From Clostridium aquiflavi (GTDB lineage Bacteria; Bacillota; Clostridia; Clostridiales; Clostridiaceae): a DNA stretch of 64,000 nucleotides. Below are positions 53,143-62,162 of the stretch, piece by piece (within the stretch, counting starts at the first letter, position 1; every line of letters begins with the position of its first letter). The position numbers were made by a program, and so were the translations under genes. The notes beneath the pieces are model-generated. The model saw only the letters and a list, made by a program, of their open reading frames with translations. It did not search any database and was not told the DNA's origin. The stretch is from assembly GCF_031344075.1 (NCBI RefSeq), contig NZ_JAVJAN010000011.1:31333-95332 (forward strand). Direction: 5' to 3'.

Positions 53143-54072
53143 TTATTCACCTAATATTATATCCTTATCTATACTATGACCATTTATATACTGCTCTATA
53201 GTAAGTGGTTTTCCATTAGGGAATTGTACCTTTTCAATTATTAATACATTTTTGCCACATGCAACCTTAACACCATCTTTGTTAACTTCTATTATTGTGC
53301 CTGGCTTATTAGAAACTTCTTTATATAAAACTTTTGTTTTATATAATTTCATTCTTTCGCCTTTATATTCAGTGTAAGCAATAGGCCAAGGATTTAAACC
53401 TCTAACAAGATTATGAATATCATAAGCATCCTCATTCCAATTTATATGTGCTAATTCTTTATCAAGCATTTTAGCATAGAAAGTTTCTCCTTCTTGCTTT
53501 ACAGGCTTTATACTTCCATTACATAATCCTTCTATTGTTTTTAGTAAAAGTTCTCCACCACTTATCATTAAAATATCATGTAATTCTCCAGTTGTCATAT
53601 CTTCATGGATTTCAACTTCTTCTTTTAATAACATGTCACCTGTATCTAAACCTACATCCATCAACATAGTAGTATTTCCCGATTTTTTTTCACCTTTTAT
53701 TATAACCCAATTTAATGGTGCTGCCCCTCTATACATAGGCAATAATGAAGCATGTAAATTTATACAACCATATTTAGGTATATCTAATACTTCTTTAGTT
53801 AATATTTGACCAAATGCAACTACTATAATAAAATCAGGATTTATTTCTTTTAATTTTTCAATTATTTCTTTATCATCCTTTAATTTTATTGGTTGATACA
53901 CAGGTATATCATGCTTTAAAGCTTCTTCTTTAACTTGAGAATATGCAAGCTTTTTTCCTCTTCCTTTTGGTTTATCTGGTTGAGTAAGAACTGCCTTAAC
54001 TTCATGTTCTTCTACTAATTTTTTTAAAGATGGAACTGCAAATTCTGGTGTTCCCATAAATACTATTTTCAT
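53143..54072 (-). CDS. fmt: methionyl-tRNA formyltransferase
   Basis: Formylates Met-tRNAi for initiation. It is 309 aa. MKIVFMGTPEFAVPSL is the canonical start. The formyltransferase active site HASLLPMYRGAAPLNW (Asn and His, with later Asp in DVGLDTGDM) is complete, and an OB-fold C-domain follows (about 205-305). It is 13 bases after def, the universal def-fmt pair. Confidence 0.97.
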   Translation of the reverse strand: MKIVFMGTPEFAVPSLKKLVEEHEVKAVLTQPDKPKGRGKKLAYSQVKEEALKHDIPVYQPIKLKDDKEIIEKLKEINPDFIIVVAFGQILTKEVLDIPKYGCINLHASLLPMYRGAAPLNWVIIKGEKKSGNTTMLMDVGLDTGDMLLKEEVEIHEDMTTGELHDILMISGGELLLKTIEGLCNGSIKPVKQEGETFYAKMLDKELAHINWNEDAYDIHNLVRGLNPWPIAYTEYKGERMKLYKTKVLYKEVSNKPGTIIEVNKDGVKVACGKNVLIIEKVQFPNGKPLTIEQYINGHSIDKDIILGE

Positions 54073-54085
54073 TTATTAAGGCCTC

Positions 54086-54529
54086 CTATTTTTTAGTAGT
54101 TCTGTCGATAAATAGAGTTCCATTTAAGTGATCATATTCATGTAAAATAGCTCTTGCTAAAAGTTCTTCAGCTTCTATTTCAAACTCTTCTCCCTTTTCA
54201 TTTAAAGCTCTAGCTTTAACATAATTAGGTCTCATAACAGGTTCTGTTTTACCTGGTAAACTTAAACAACCTTCTTCATCAACTTGTTTTCCATCAGTAT
54301 CTAATATTTCAGGATTTATAAATACTAAAGGACCTTCTCCAATATCTACAATAAATAATCTCTTTAATATTCCAACTTGTGGTGCTGCAAGACCTACTCC
54401 ATCTGCATCATACATTGTTTCAAGCATATCTTTAATTAGTGTTACTAATCTTTCATCTATTTTTTCAACTTCTCTACATTTTTTTCTTAAAACAGAATCT
54501 CCATATTTTCTTATATTTCTTAATGCCAT
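54086..54529 (-). CDS. def: peptide deformylase
   Basis: Removes the N-formyl group from new proteins. It is a short form of 147 aa. GVGLAAPQVG (motif 1), EEGCLSLPG with metal ligand C88, and HEYDHLNG (130-137) with the remaining ligands and catalytic Glu131. It lies between priA and fmt. Confidence 0.97.
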   Translation of the reverse strand: MALRNIRKYGDSVLRKKCREVEKIDERLVTLIKDMLETMYDADGVGLAAPQVGILKRLFIVDIGEGPLVFINPEILDTDGKQVDEEGCLSLPGKTEPVMRPNYVKARALNEKGEEFEIEAEELLARAILHEYDHLNGTLFIDRTTKK

Positions 54530-54541
54530 CTAAAATTCCCC

Positions 54542-56743
54542 CTATGTCATATTATTAGGATTTATATCAATACTAATCCTTATTTCATTATATACACTCT
54601 TATTTAATAGATAAAGTGTATCTTTTACTTTTTTACTAAATTCATCACTAAAATTACCTTTTATTATTATCTGCCATCTATATTTATCCTTTAACTTGGT
54701 AATTATACAAGGCACTGGACCTAACAATATAAGCCCCGTTCCTATTATTAACTTTTCCAATTCCTTCTGTAAATTATACATAAATATTTTCAATTTTTCC
54801 TGAAATTTAGAAGTTCCATTAATTATTAATATCTTTGTGAAAGGTGGATTATCCATAAGACTTCTAAATCTAATTTCTTCCTCAAAGAAAGACTTATAGT
54901 CACCATTTTTAGCATGTATTAAACTATAGTGATTAGGAGTATATGTTTGAACTATTACTAATCCATCCTTTTCTCCTCTTCCTGCTCTTCCTGCTACTTG
55001 AGTTATAATTTGAAAAGTTCTTTCTCCACATCTATAATCTGGAATATTTATAGAAATATCAGCTGCTAATACTCCAACCAGTGTTACATTTGGAAAATCC
55101 AATCCTTTGGCAATCATTTGAGTACCAATTAAAATATCTCCCTCTCCATTTTTAAATGAATTATATATAGATTCATGTGAATTTTTATGTCTAGTAGTAT
55201 CAACATCCATTCTCAATACTCTAGCTTTGGGAAAATATTTTTTCACTTCTGTTTCTACTCTCTCAGTACCTGCACCAAAATACTTCACATATTTACTTTT
55301 ACATTTTGGACATATTTTTTGTTCTCTTTCTGCTCTTCCGCAATAATGACATATCAAATATCCATTTTTATGATAAGTCATTGAAACATCACATTCTGGA
55401 CATTTAAAAACATATCCACAACTTCTGCAAGAAATAAAAGTTGACATTCCCCTCCTATTTAAAAACAAAATAGTTTGATTTTTATTTTTAAGATTTTTAT
55501 CAATTTCATTATAGAGAGCCTTACTAAATAAAGATAAATTATTTGATTTTAATTCTTCTCGCATATCTATTATATCAAACTTTGGCATATCTTTTTTATT
55601 CACTCTTTTATTCATCTCTATCAGCTTATATTTACCTTCCAAAGCTTTATAATAACTTTGAATACTTGGAGTAGCAGAACCTAATATAAGCTTACATCCT
55701 TGCATTTCAGTAATGAATTCTGCAACTTCAATAGTGTTATACTTAGGATTTTGTTCTGATTTATAAGTTGTTTCATGCTCTTCATCTATTATAATTAACC
55801 CCAAATTTTGCATTGGTAAAAAAAGAGCACTTCTAGCTCCTATAACTAGTTTAGATTTACCTTCTTTTATTCTAAACCATTCATCAAATCTTTCTCCCTC
55901 AGAAAGTCTACTATGAAAAAGAGAAATATTGCTTCCGAATCTTCCTTTAAATCTTTCAATCATTTGAGGCGTTAATGCAATTTCTGGCACCAATATTATA
56001 CATCCCTTGTCTTGCTTTAACATATCTGCTACTAAATGCATATAAACTTCCGTTTTTCCTGAACCAGTTACTCCTTTTATGAGGTATTTTTTTTCATTTC
56101 CATTTACAATGGTATCAAAAGCTTTTTGTTGTTCTAATGTTAATGTTTTAGAAGAATATTCAGAATAACTTTTAATATTATATCTAAAAACTACTTGCTC
56201 TTCACATTTCAAAATTCCTGCTTCTATTAATTTATTTAAAGAATAACTTGAAAATCCATTGTCTTTTGTTATTTCACTTTTGGTAAATGAGCCCTCATTT
56301 TGTGATATAAATTCATACAACTTTATATAATTATCTTTTTTAAATTTTTCATCTTCCAATTGTTTGTCTGTGTATATCACACGTCTTTTTTTATTCTTTA
56401 AACCTTTCATAATTCCAACAGGTATTAAAAGTCTTATTCCATCTATATATTTACAAAGATATTTATTTCTCAAAAAATTAATAAGATCAATATCTGCTTT
56501 TGTTAAAATAGGATAGTCTTCACAAACATCTACAATATATTTAATCCTGTATTTAAATTCCAACTCTTCAGTTAAAATTTTAAATACAAAGCCATCAACA
56601 TTTCTATTTCCTTTTCCAAAAGGAACTTTTACTCTATATCCAATACCAACTTTATCAATGAATTCATCTGATATTTTATATGTAAATGGTCTATCTACTT
56701 CATTTGCATCACTATTTATAATTATTTCAGCATAAATGCTCAT
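54542..56743 (-). CDS. priA: primosomal protein N' (PriA helicase)
   Basis: Restarts replication at stalled forks. It is 733 aa. An N-terminal 3'-DNA-binding domain, a winged helix, then the helicase core: Walker A GVTGSGKTEVYM (224-235), DEEHETTYKSEQ and GSATPS. The zinc Cys repeats (CRSCGYVFKCPECD and CHYCGRAEREQKICPKC) lie near 440-490. It is between coaBC and def. Confidence 0.97.
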   Translation of the reverse strand: MSIYAEIIINSDANEVDRPFTYKISDEFIDKVGIGYRVKVPFGKGNRNVDGFVFKILTEELEFKYRIKYIVDVCEDYPILTKADIDLINFLRNKYLCKYIDGIRLLIPVGIMKGLKNKKRRVIYTDKQLEDEKFKKDNYIKLYEFISQNEGSFTKSEITKDNGFSSYSLNKLIEAGILKCEEQVVFRYNIKSYSEYSSKTLTLEQQKAFDTIVNGNEKKYLIKGVTGSGKTEVYMHLVADMLKQDKGCIILVPEIALTPQMIERFKGRFGSNISLFHSRLSEGERFDEWFRIKEGKSKLVIGARSALFLPMQNLGLIIIDEEHETTYKSEQNPKYNTIEVAEFITEMQGCKLILGSATPSIQSYYKALEGKYKLIEMNKRVNKKDMPKFDIIDMREELKSNNLSLFSKALYNEIDKNLKNKNQTILFLNRRGMSTFISCRSCGYVFKCPECDVSMTYHKNGYLICHYCGRAEREQKICPKCKSKYVKYFGAGTERVETEVKKYFPKARVLRMDVDTTRHKNSHESIYNSFKNGEGDILIGTQMIAKGLDFPNVTLVGVLAADISINIPDYRCGERTFQIITQVAGRAGRGEKDGLVIVQTYTPNHYSLIHAKNGDYKSFFEEEIRFRSLMDNPPFTKILIINGTSKFQEKLKIFMYNLQKELEKLIIGTGLILLGPVPCIITKLKDKYRWQIIIKGNFSDEFSKKVKDTLYLLNKSVYNEIRISIDINPNNMT

Positions 56744-56789
56744 ATAAATTCACCCTTTTTAAGATACCTTATTAACATATACTTGTATA

Positions 56790-56817
56790 ATAAGAAGAAA
56801 GCGCATTTAGCGCTTTC
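56790..56817 (-). terminator. terminator-like hairpin at the coaBC end
   Basis: A perfect 8-bp stem GAAAGCGC/GCGCTTTC has a 5-base loop that contains the coaBC stop codon. TTCTTATTAT follows on the minus strand. Ribosomes terminating coaBC would sit inside it, so it may attenuate priA only when coaBC is poorly translated. Confidence 0.75.
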
Positions 56818-57985
56818 CAATAATATCAAATAATTTGCTAGCAATCTCATTTTTGCTTGTTTTATCTATTGGGATCTCTTCATCTTTATTAGATAAAATA
56901 ATTACTCTATTATCTTCAGAAGCAAAACCAGTATCTTCACTTGTTATATCATTTGCAACTATATAATCCAAATTTTTACTTATAAGCTTTTTTTTAGCAT
57001 TTTCTTTTAAATTTTGACTTTCAGCAGCAAACCCAACTAAAATTTGATTTTTCTTTTTGCGTCCTAGTTCCATAAGAATATCATTATCTCTAGTGAAAGC
57101 TAATTCTAAATCTCCATCACCTTTTTTTATCTTCTGACTACTATATTCTTTTGCTTTATAATCAGCTACAGCAGCTGATTTTACAACTACATCAGAATTA
57201 TCAAAATACTTGTTTATTTCTTCTTTCATTTCACTATTAGTAGAAACTCTAATAAAATTAATATTTGTTGGTATTTCTAATGAAGTTGGACCAGAAATCA
57301 ATGTAACATTAGCACCTCTATCTCTGGCTTCTTTAGCTATCGCATATCCCATTTTCCCAGTTGATCTATTAGTTATATATCTAACTGGATCTATTGGTGA
57401 TATTGTAGGACCTGCTGTAACTAAAACATTTTTATTAGCTAAATCTTTTTTAGTAAATTGTGATATCACTCTATCTACAATTACTTTTGGATCTTCAAGT
57501 TTTCCTTTTCCTATGTCTCCACAAGCAAGTCTACCACATGCTGGTTCTATAAATTCATATCCTAAACTCTTAAGTTTTTCTATATTTCCTTGAACTATTG
57601 GATTTTCATACATATTAGTATTCATGGCTGGTGCAAAAATTACTTTTGCTTTAGTTGCCATGATAGTTGTTGATAACATATCATCAGCTATTCCATTTGC
57701 AACTTTGCCAATTATATTAGCTGTTGCTGGTGCTACTAAAAAAACATCTGCTTTCTCAGCTAAACTTATATGCTGAATTTCCCATGCTTTTGGTTCAGAA
57801 AACATATCATATATAACCATATTTTGACTAAGTGATTGAAATGAAAGTGGAGTAACAAATTCAGTAGCTGATTTTGTCATTATTACTCTAACTTCAACAT
57901 CTTGCTTTCTAAGTAAGCTTACTACTTCTAAAGCTTTATAAACAGCTATTCCTCCGCTTACGCCTAATACCACACACTTTTTCAT
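56807..57985 (-). CDS. coaBC: bifunctional phosphopantothenoylcysteine decarboxylase / phosphopantothenate-cysteine ligase
   Basis: Two consecutive CoA-synthesis steps. N-terminal CoaC is a flavoprotein (GVSGGIAVYKALEV, PAMNTNMYENP, ACGRLACGDIGKGKL). C-terminal CoaB (from about 185) has VTAGPTISPIDPVRYITNRS and a CTP-binding region. I use ATG 57985 (392 aa, MKKCVVLGVSGG); the TTG three codons earlier lies too near the SD. It follows rpoZ. Confidence 0.96.
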   Translation of the reverse strand: MKKCVVLGVSGGIAVYKALEVVSLLRKQDVEVRVIMTKSATEFVTPLSFQSLSQNMVIYDMFSEPKAWEIQHISLAEKADVFLVAPATANIIGKVANGIADDMLSTTIMATKAKVIFAPAMNTNMYENPIVQGNIEKLKSLGYEFIEPACGRLACGDIGKGKLEDPKVIVDRVISQFTKKDLANKNVLVTAGPTISPIDPVRYITNRSTGKMGYAIAKEARDRGANVTLISGPTSLEIPTNINFIRVSTNSEMKEEINKYFDNSDVVVKSAAVADYKAKEYSSQKIKKGDGDLELAFTRDNDILMELGRKKKNQILVGFAAESQNLKENAKKKLISKNLDYIVANDITSEDTGFASEDNRVIILSNKDEEIPIDKTSKNEIASKLFDIIGKR

Positions 57986-58005
57986 AATACTCAAATCCCT
58001 TTATA

Positions 58006-58206
58006 TTATTCTTGATATTTTACAACATCTTCATTTACTTCATTAATTGCAATTGTTAGTGGTTTGTGAGAATCTACTTTAACTAATGGTTCTGCACCTT
58101 CAATTATTTCTCTAGCTCTTTTTGATGTTAAAATTACTAAAGAATATCTGTCCCCCACCTTTGTTAATAAGTCTACTATTGATGGATTAATCATAGAGTT
58201 GTTCAT
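58006..58206 (-). CDS. rpoZ: RNA polymerase omega subunit
   Basis: A 66-aa subunit that supports beta' folding. It has the RpoZ helix pattern with DRYSLVILTSKRAREI. AGGAGG lies upstream of ATG 58206, inside the 3' end of gmk, which it overlaps by 20 bases. gmk-rpoZ-coaBC order is conserved. Confidence 0.95.
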   Translation of the reverse strand: MNNSMINPSIVDLLTKVGDRYSLVILTSKRAREIIEGAEPLVKVDSHKPLTIAINEVNEDVVKYQE

Positions 58207-58825
58207 GTATTAAGTCCTCCTTTGAATCTAATATACTATGTTTTAACCTATCTACCCTACATTTTTCAGCTAATATTACTGCTTCTAACTTTTCTACTGC
58301 AACGTTAACTTCATCATTAACTACTGCATAATTATATTTAGAAACAAAATTTATTTCTTTATAGGCAGATTTAAATCTCTTCATAAGAGATTCCGGGGTT
58401 TCACTTCCCCTTTTAATAATTCTTTGTTTTAATTCTTCCATAGAAGGTGGTAATATAAATATAAATACACCTTCTTCTGTATTTTCTTTTACTTTTAATG
58501 CACCTTGTATATCTATTTCTAAAATTACATCTCTACCACTATCTAACATTTTATCAACATTTGATTTAGGTGTTCCATAGTAATTTCCATATACTTCTGC
58601 ATGTTCTAAAAAGTCATTCTTTTCTATTCTTGTTATAAAATCCTCTTTAGATAAAAAATGATAATTAATACCATCTACTTCACCATTTCTTGGTGATCTA
58701 GTTGTTGCTGAAACTGATAATAATAAATTATCGTTTTTTTCAAGTAACTCTTTGCATATCGTACCTTTTCCTGCACCTGATGGTCCCGATATAACAATTA
58801 ACAGACCTCTTTTTTTATCATTCAT
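58187..58825 (-). CDS. gmk: guanylate kinase
   Basis: Phosphorylates GMP and dGMP. It is 212 aa. P-loop SGPSGAGKGT (13-22), SATTRSPRNGEVDGINYHFLS and the GMP-binding DVILEIDIQGAL are present. Its ATG overlaps the remA stop by one base (TAATG) and its 3' end overlaps rpoZ. Confidence 0.97.
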   Translation of the reverse strand: MNDKKRGLLIVISGPSGAGKGTICKELLEKNDNLLLSVSATTRSPRNGEVDGINYHFLSKEDFITRIEKNDFLEHAEVYGNYYGTPKSNVDKMLDSGRDVILEIDIQGALKVKENTEEGVFIFILPPSMEELKQRIIKRGSETPESLMKRFKSAYKEINFVSKYNYAVVNDEVNVAVEKLEAVILAEKCRVDRLKHSILDSKEDLIHEQLYD

Positions 58826-59094
58826 TATTCATCGACCTCTTCAACAACTTCATCTTTAGTAGATAGTCTATGAGCAACTGTTTCAGGTTGTACTGCTGAT
58901 AATATAACATGATCACTATCTGTTATTATTACAGCTCTTGTTCTTCTTCCGTATGTCGCATCTATTAACATACCTCTATCTCTTGCTTCTTGAATTATCC
59001 TTTTTATTGGTGCTGATTCAGGACTTACGATAGCAACTAATCTATTAGCAGAAACTATATTACCAAAACCTATGTTTATTAATTTTATTCCCAT
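58825..59094 (-). CDS. remA: extracellular matrix regulator RemA (DUF370)
   Basis: An 89-aa DNA-binding protein of the RemA family. INIGFGNIVSANRLVAIVSPESAPIKR is the family signature. RemA activates matrix genes in B. subtilis; targets in clostridia are unknown. It lies between yicC and gmk, as in B. subtilis. AGGAGG precedes the ATG. Confidence 0.95.
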   Translation of the reverse strand: MGIKLINIGFGNIVSANRLVAIVSPESAPIKRIIQEARDRGMLIDATYGRRTRAVIITDSDHVILSAVQPETVAHRLSTKDEVVEEVDE

Positions 59095-59107
59095 ATTTTT
59101 CCTCCTA

Positions 59108-59989
59108 TTATTCTATATTCTGTACTTGCTCTCTTATCTTCTCTATAGTATTTTTTATATCTATAACTTTATTTGTCATACAAATATCTACTGATTTAGA
59201 TCCAATAGTATTGGCTTCTCTATTCATTTCTTGAATTATAAAATCTAATTTTCTTCCTATTGGTTCTTCTAATCCTAACGTTTGTCTAACTTGATTTAAG
59301 TGACTTTTAAGTCTTACAATTTCTTCATCAACAGCCGCTTTATCAGATAAAATTGCAATCTCTTGAGCAATTCTTGATTCATCTAAATCTATATCAGTTA
59401 ATAATTCAGATAATCTCTCTTCAAGTTTTTGTTTATAATTTTTAGGAATTTCATCTGCTAATTTTTCTATTTCTATTACAAATTTTTCTATTGTATCTAT
59501 TTTCATTAAAATATCATTTTTTAACTTTTCCCCTTCTCTTATTCTCATATCATTCATTAAATCAATAGAATTTTCTATCAAAGGCAATAGTTCTTTTAAT
59601 ATTTCTTCTAAATTTTCTTCTTTTTCAACTAAAGTTAGTACATCAGGCAATCTTGATATCTTAGTAGTTGTTATATCATCTACTAAATCTAATTCTTCCT
59701 GTATTAACTTCAAGCAATCATAGTATTTTTTAGCCAACTTAATATCAACTGTAGGCTCTATATTTTCTTTTGAATAGCTTTTATAGTTTATAAAAACGTC
59801 CACTTTACCCCTATTTAGTTTACTATTAATTAGTCCTCTAATCTTTTCTTCTAGAGATAGCATAGTTTTAGGCATTCTAATATTAATATCTAAGTATCTA
59901 TGATTTACGCTCTTCATTTCAACTGAAAAAACCATGCCACTATTTTTATCACTTTGAGCACGCCCAAAACTTGTCATGCTTTTAACCAT
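59108..59989 (-). CDS. YicC/YloC family endoribonuclease
   Basis: A 293-aa protein of the YicC family, with MVKSMTSFGRAQ at the start, VEMKSVNHRYLDINIRMP, and the C-terminal GRKLDFIIQEMNREANTIGSK block. Family members have been shown to act as RNA endonucleases. It is the first gene of the long minus operon, behind the promoter at 60032-60060. Confidence 0.94.
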   Translation of the reverse strand: MVKSMTSFGRAQSDKNSGMVFSVEMKSVNHRYLDINIRMPKTMLSLEEKIRGLINSKLNRGKVDVFINYKSYSKENIEPTVDIKLAKKYYDCLKLIQEELDLVDDITTTKISRLPDVLTLVEKEENLEEILKELLPLIENSIDLMNDMRIREGEKLKNDILMKIDTIEKFVIEIEKLADEIPKNYKQKLEERLSELLTDIDLDESRIAQEIAILSDKAAVDEEIVRLKSHLNQVRQTLGLEEPIGRKLDFIIQEMNREANTIGSKSVDICMTNKVIDIKNTIEKIREQVQNIE

Positions 59990-60031
59990 TTTAGCACACC
60001 TCCTTCATTTATAAGAAGTAATTCTTTAATT

Positions 60032-60060
60032 ATAATAATTAATTTGCTATGTTAAGTCAA
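60032..60060 (-). promoter_or_regulatory. sigma-A promoter of the yicC-remA-gmk operon
   Basis: On the minus strand TTGACT (60060-60055), a 17-base spacer and TATTAT (60037-60032), about 43 bases before the yicC start. A second TATAAT sits 3 bases further on. Confidence 0.7.
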
Positions 60061-60118
60061 CTCTTTGTTCATATTTTATTCATAATTATTTTTTTATTTA
60101 TTTATAAATAAATAAAGC

Positions 60119-60154
60119 ATGTATCTAATGTTCAATAGTAAACATTAGATACAT
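60119..60154. terminator. 14-bp perfect hairpin, possible terminator after the permease
   Basis: ATGTATCTAATGTT pairs perfectly with AACATTAGATACAT around an 8-base loop. On the minus strand it is followed by a T-rich tail (GCTTTATTTATTTAT). It probably ends the purine permease transcript, which would then include the mobile element at 60217-60491. Confidence 0.6.
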
Positions 60155-60216
60155 ACTTTTAATTATCCCTTTAAAACTTTAATCCATAGCTGAAAGTTCG
60201 CTTTATTTTAAAATAA

Positions 60217-60491
60217 GGCTCTGTTTAAAATGTGTGTTGATATATGCAATAGGTGAAGTGGCATTGTAATTGGACTTTGAGAATCCTTAAGTGAGAATCT
60301 AAATTTTATATTTAGCTTTTCGAACTTACTCAGCGAAGTCGAGTTTCATTTTGATAATCACATTTACTGCTTGTCCTAATTTTATATTGGGAACAAGCTA
60401 AAATTGGACTATACTCATTTTAGTATTCCTAAGTTCAATTACTCCGCCCACTTTGCTTATGCATATATCAACACCCTGCTAAAACAGAATC
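60217..60491. mobile_element. MITE-like 275-bp element with 8-bp target duplication
   Basis: The element starts GGCTCTGTTTAAAA and ends in the reverse complement of GATTCTGTTTTAGC. Long imperfect terminal inverted repeats run inward for about 65-75 bases per side and share an exact 15-base core, GTGTTGATATATGCA (60234-60248 and 60460-60474). It is flanked on both sides by TAAAATAA (60209-60216 and 60492-60499), an 8-bp target-site duplication. The centre has two further hairpins (CGAACTT/AAGTCG near 60321-60341; GCTTGT/ACAAGC near 60369-60398). There is no ORF. Eight-base duplications are made by several IS families (IS256, ISL3, IS1595, IS66), so the parent IS cannot be named. Confidence 0.78.
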
Positions 60492-60509
60492 TAAAATAAA
60501 AATTTTATA

Positions 60510-61877
60510 TTATAATACTGTTAATTTCACTAAGAAGATAAGCGCTAACATTACCATAACCCAAGAAACTTTTTTCTTATCTTCTTTTTTAGAGAAAAGG
60601 TTATATAATAAATTTATAAATACATATGATAATATACCAAATGTTAGCCCATCTCCAATACTATAAGTAAGAGGCATCAAAGCGATTGTCACAAATGCTG
60701 GAAGCCCTTCTGTAATTTCATTAAAATCTATGTTTTTAGCTGCTCCAAGCATTAAATATCCCACATATATTAAAGCCGGTGCTGTAGCACATGATGGTAT
60801 TGCAATAAAAATTGGTGAAAAGAACATTGCAATTAAGAATAAAACCCCTGTTGTAATAGCAGTCCATCCTGTTCTTCCTCCTGCTGCAACCCCTGTTGAG
60901 CTTTCTACATAAGTTGTTACTGTTGAAGTTCCAAGGCATGCTCCTACGGTTGTCCCAATAGCATCTGCAAGTAGTGCTTTTCCTGCATTAGGAACTTTCC
61001 CTTCCTCATCAAGCATTCCTGCTCTTGAGCTAACTCCTACTAATGTTCCTACTGTATCAAAGAAATCTACAAACAAGAATGTGCATACTACTGTTATAAA
61101 TAATCCAATATTATCTGGATGAAATGCATATCCTAGATCTACCTTACCTGCAATAGGAGCAAGACTTTCAAATTTAAAAATCCCATTTGGTAAATATATA
61201 CCCAAGTCAGCTGCCACTGATGGATTTTTTAAAGCATATCCCCAAGCCAATAAAGTACTTACTAAAATCCCAACTAAAATTGAACCTTTTATTTTCTTTT
61301 TATCTAATACTGCGATAATTATTAATCCAACACAAGTGATTGTAACTGTAGGAATTGTGAAATCACCTAGCCCTAATAAAGTTGCATCATTGTTTACAAC
61401 TACTCCACTGCCTACAAATCCAATAAATGCAATAAACAATCCAATTCCAGCCGTAACTGCATATTTCATATTCTCTGGAATTGCATTTACAACAGCTTCA
61501 CGAATTTTAAATAATGACATTAAAATAAATATAATACCTTCTACAAATACTGCTGTTAATGCTACCTCCCATGATATCCCTTTTCCTAATACAACTGAAA
61601 ATGCAAAATATGCATTTAATCCCATTCCAGATGCTAAGGCAAAAGGTAGATTTGCAAACACTCCCATGAATATTGTTGCAAAAGCTGCTGATAAACAAGT
61701 TGCTGTTACAAGCGCTCCACTTGGCATACCTGTTGCACTTAACATGTTAGGATTTACAGCAATTATGTAAGCCATTGTTAAGAAAGTAGTTACCCCAGCT
61801 ACTATTTCTTTTTTAAAATCAACCTTTTCATTAGAAAATATTTCAAATATTCTTTCAGACTTTTTTTCTTGTTGCAT
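60510..61877 (-). CDS. NCS2/AzgA-type hypoxanthine-guanine permease
   Basis: Proton-coupled purine importer. It has about 455 aa and 12-14 membrane helices. FLTMAYIIAVNPNMLSATGMP, GLNAYFAFSVVLGKG and DFFDTVGTLVGVSS are AzgA/PbuG-type motifs rather than UraA-type. The start is ATG 61877 after GGAGG. The mRNA leader is a guanine-class riboswitch with terminator, which agrees with a purine substrate. It stands apart from the housekeeping operons. Confidence 0.93.
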   Translation of the reverse strand: MQQEKKSERIFEIFSNEKVDFKKEIVAGVTTFLTMAYIIAVNPNMLSATGMPSGALVTATCLSAAFATIFMGVFANLPFALASGMGLNAYFAFSVVLGKGISWEVALTAVFVEGIIFILMSLFKIREAVVNAIPENMKYAVTAGIGLFIAFIGFVGSGVVVNNDATLLGLGDFTIPTVTITCVGLIIIAVLDKKKIKGSILVGILVSTLLAWGYALKNPSVAADLGIYLPNGIFKFESLAPIAGKVDLGYAFHPDNIGLFITVVCTFLFVDFFDTVGTLVGVSSRAGMLDEEGKVPNAGKALLADAIGTTVGACLGTSTVTTYVESSTGVAAGGRTGWTAITTGVLFLIAMFFSPIFIAIPSCATAPALIYVGYLMLGAAKNIDFNEITEGLPAFVTIALMPLTYSIGDGLTFGILSYVFINLLYNLFSKKEDKKKVSWVMVMLALIFLVKLTVL

Positions 61878-61903
61878 TTTTATTCCTCCTAAATTATTCA
61901 ACT

Positions 61904-61942
61904 AAAAAAAATCCCTATGGTTTCATTTGATAACTCATAGCG
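61904..61942 (-). terminator. riboswitch-controlled terminator ahead of the purine permease
   Basis: On the minus strand CTATGAGTT pairs with AACCATAG (one bulge), followed by GGA and eight T's. The 5' arm overlaps the 11-base segment that can alternatively pair with the riboswitch P1 strand. Confidence 0.85.
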
Positions 61943-61975
61943 ACTTAATTATTAATAAGAAATTAATATAGTCTT

Positions 61976-62048
61976 ACTCATAGTCAAATTATTTACGGCA
62001 ATCTGGTAGATACTTGTGAACCATATTATCACAATTATATGAGTTATC
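61976..62048 (-). ncRNA. purine (guanine-class) riboswitch aptamer
   Basis: On the minus strand P1 ACTCATA closes with TATGAGT. P2/L2 is TTGTGATAATATGGTTCACAA, written here as its paired ends TTGTG and CACAA. J2/3 reads AGTATCTACC and L3 contains GCCGTAA. J3/1 reads GACTATG; the C before TATG at the discriminator position marks the guanine/hypoxanthine class rather than adenine (which has U). An expression-platform terminator and a purine permease gene follow. Ligand binding should shut transcription off. Confidence 0.93.
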
Positions 62049-62063
62049 CCTTTTACAAATATT

Positions 62064-62092
62064 ATTATACTTATCAATCCGAACATTGTCAA
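62064..62092 (-). promoter_or_regulatory. consensus promoter of the riboswitch-permease transcript
   Basis: A perfect TTGACA (62092-62087), 17-base spacer and perfect TATAAT (62069-62064) on the minus strand. The start of transcription would be about 8-10 bases before the aptamer. Confidence 0.93.
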
Positions 62093-62162
62093 TCTAAAAA
62101 GGTTTAATCACTTGTTTTTTTCTTATTTTTCCGAACATTTTATTTTATTTCATTTTATTTAT

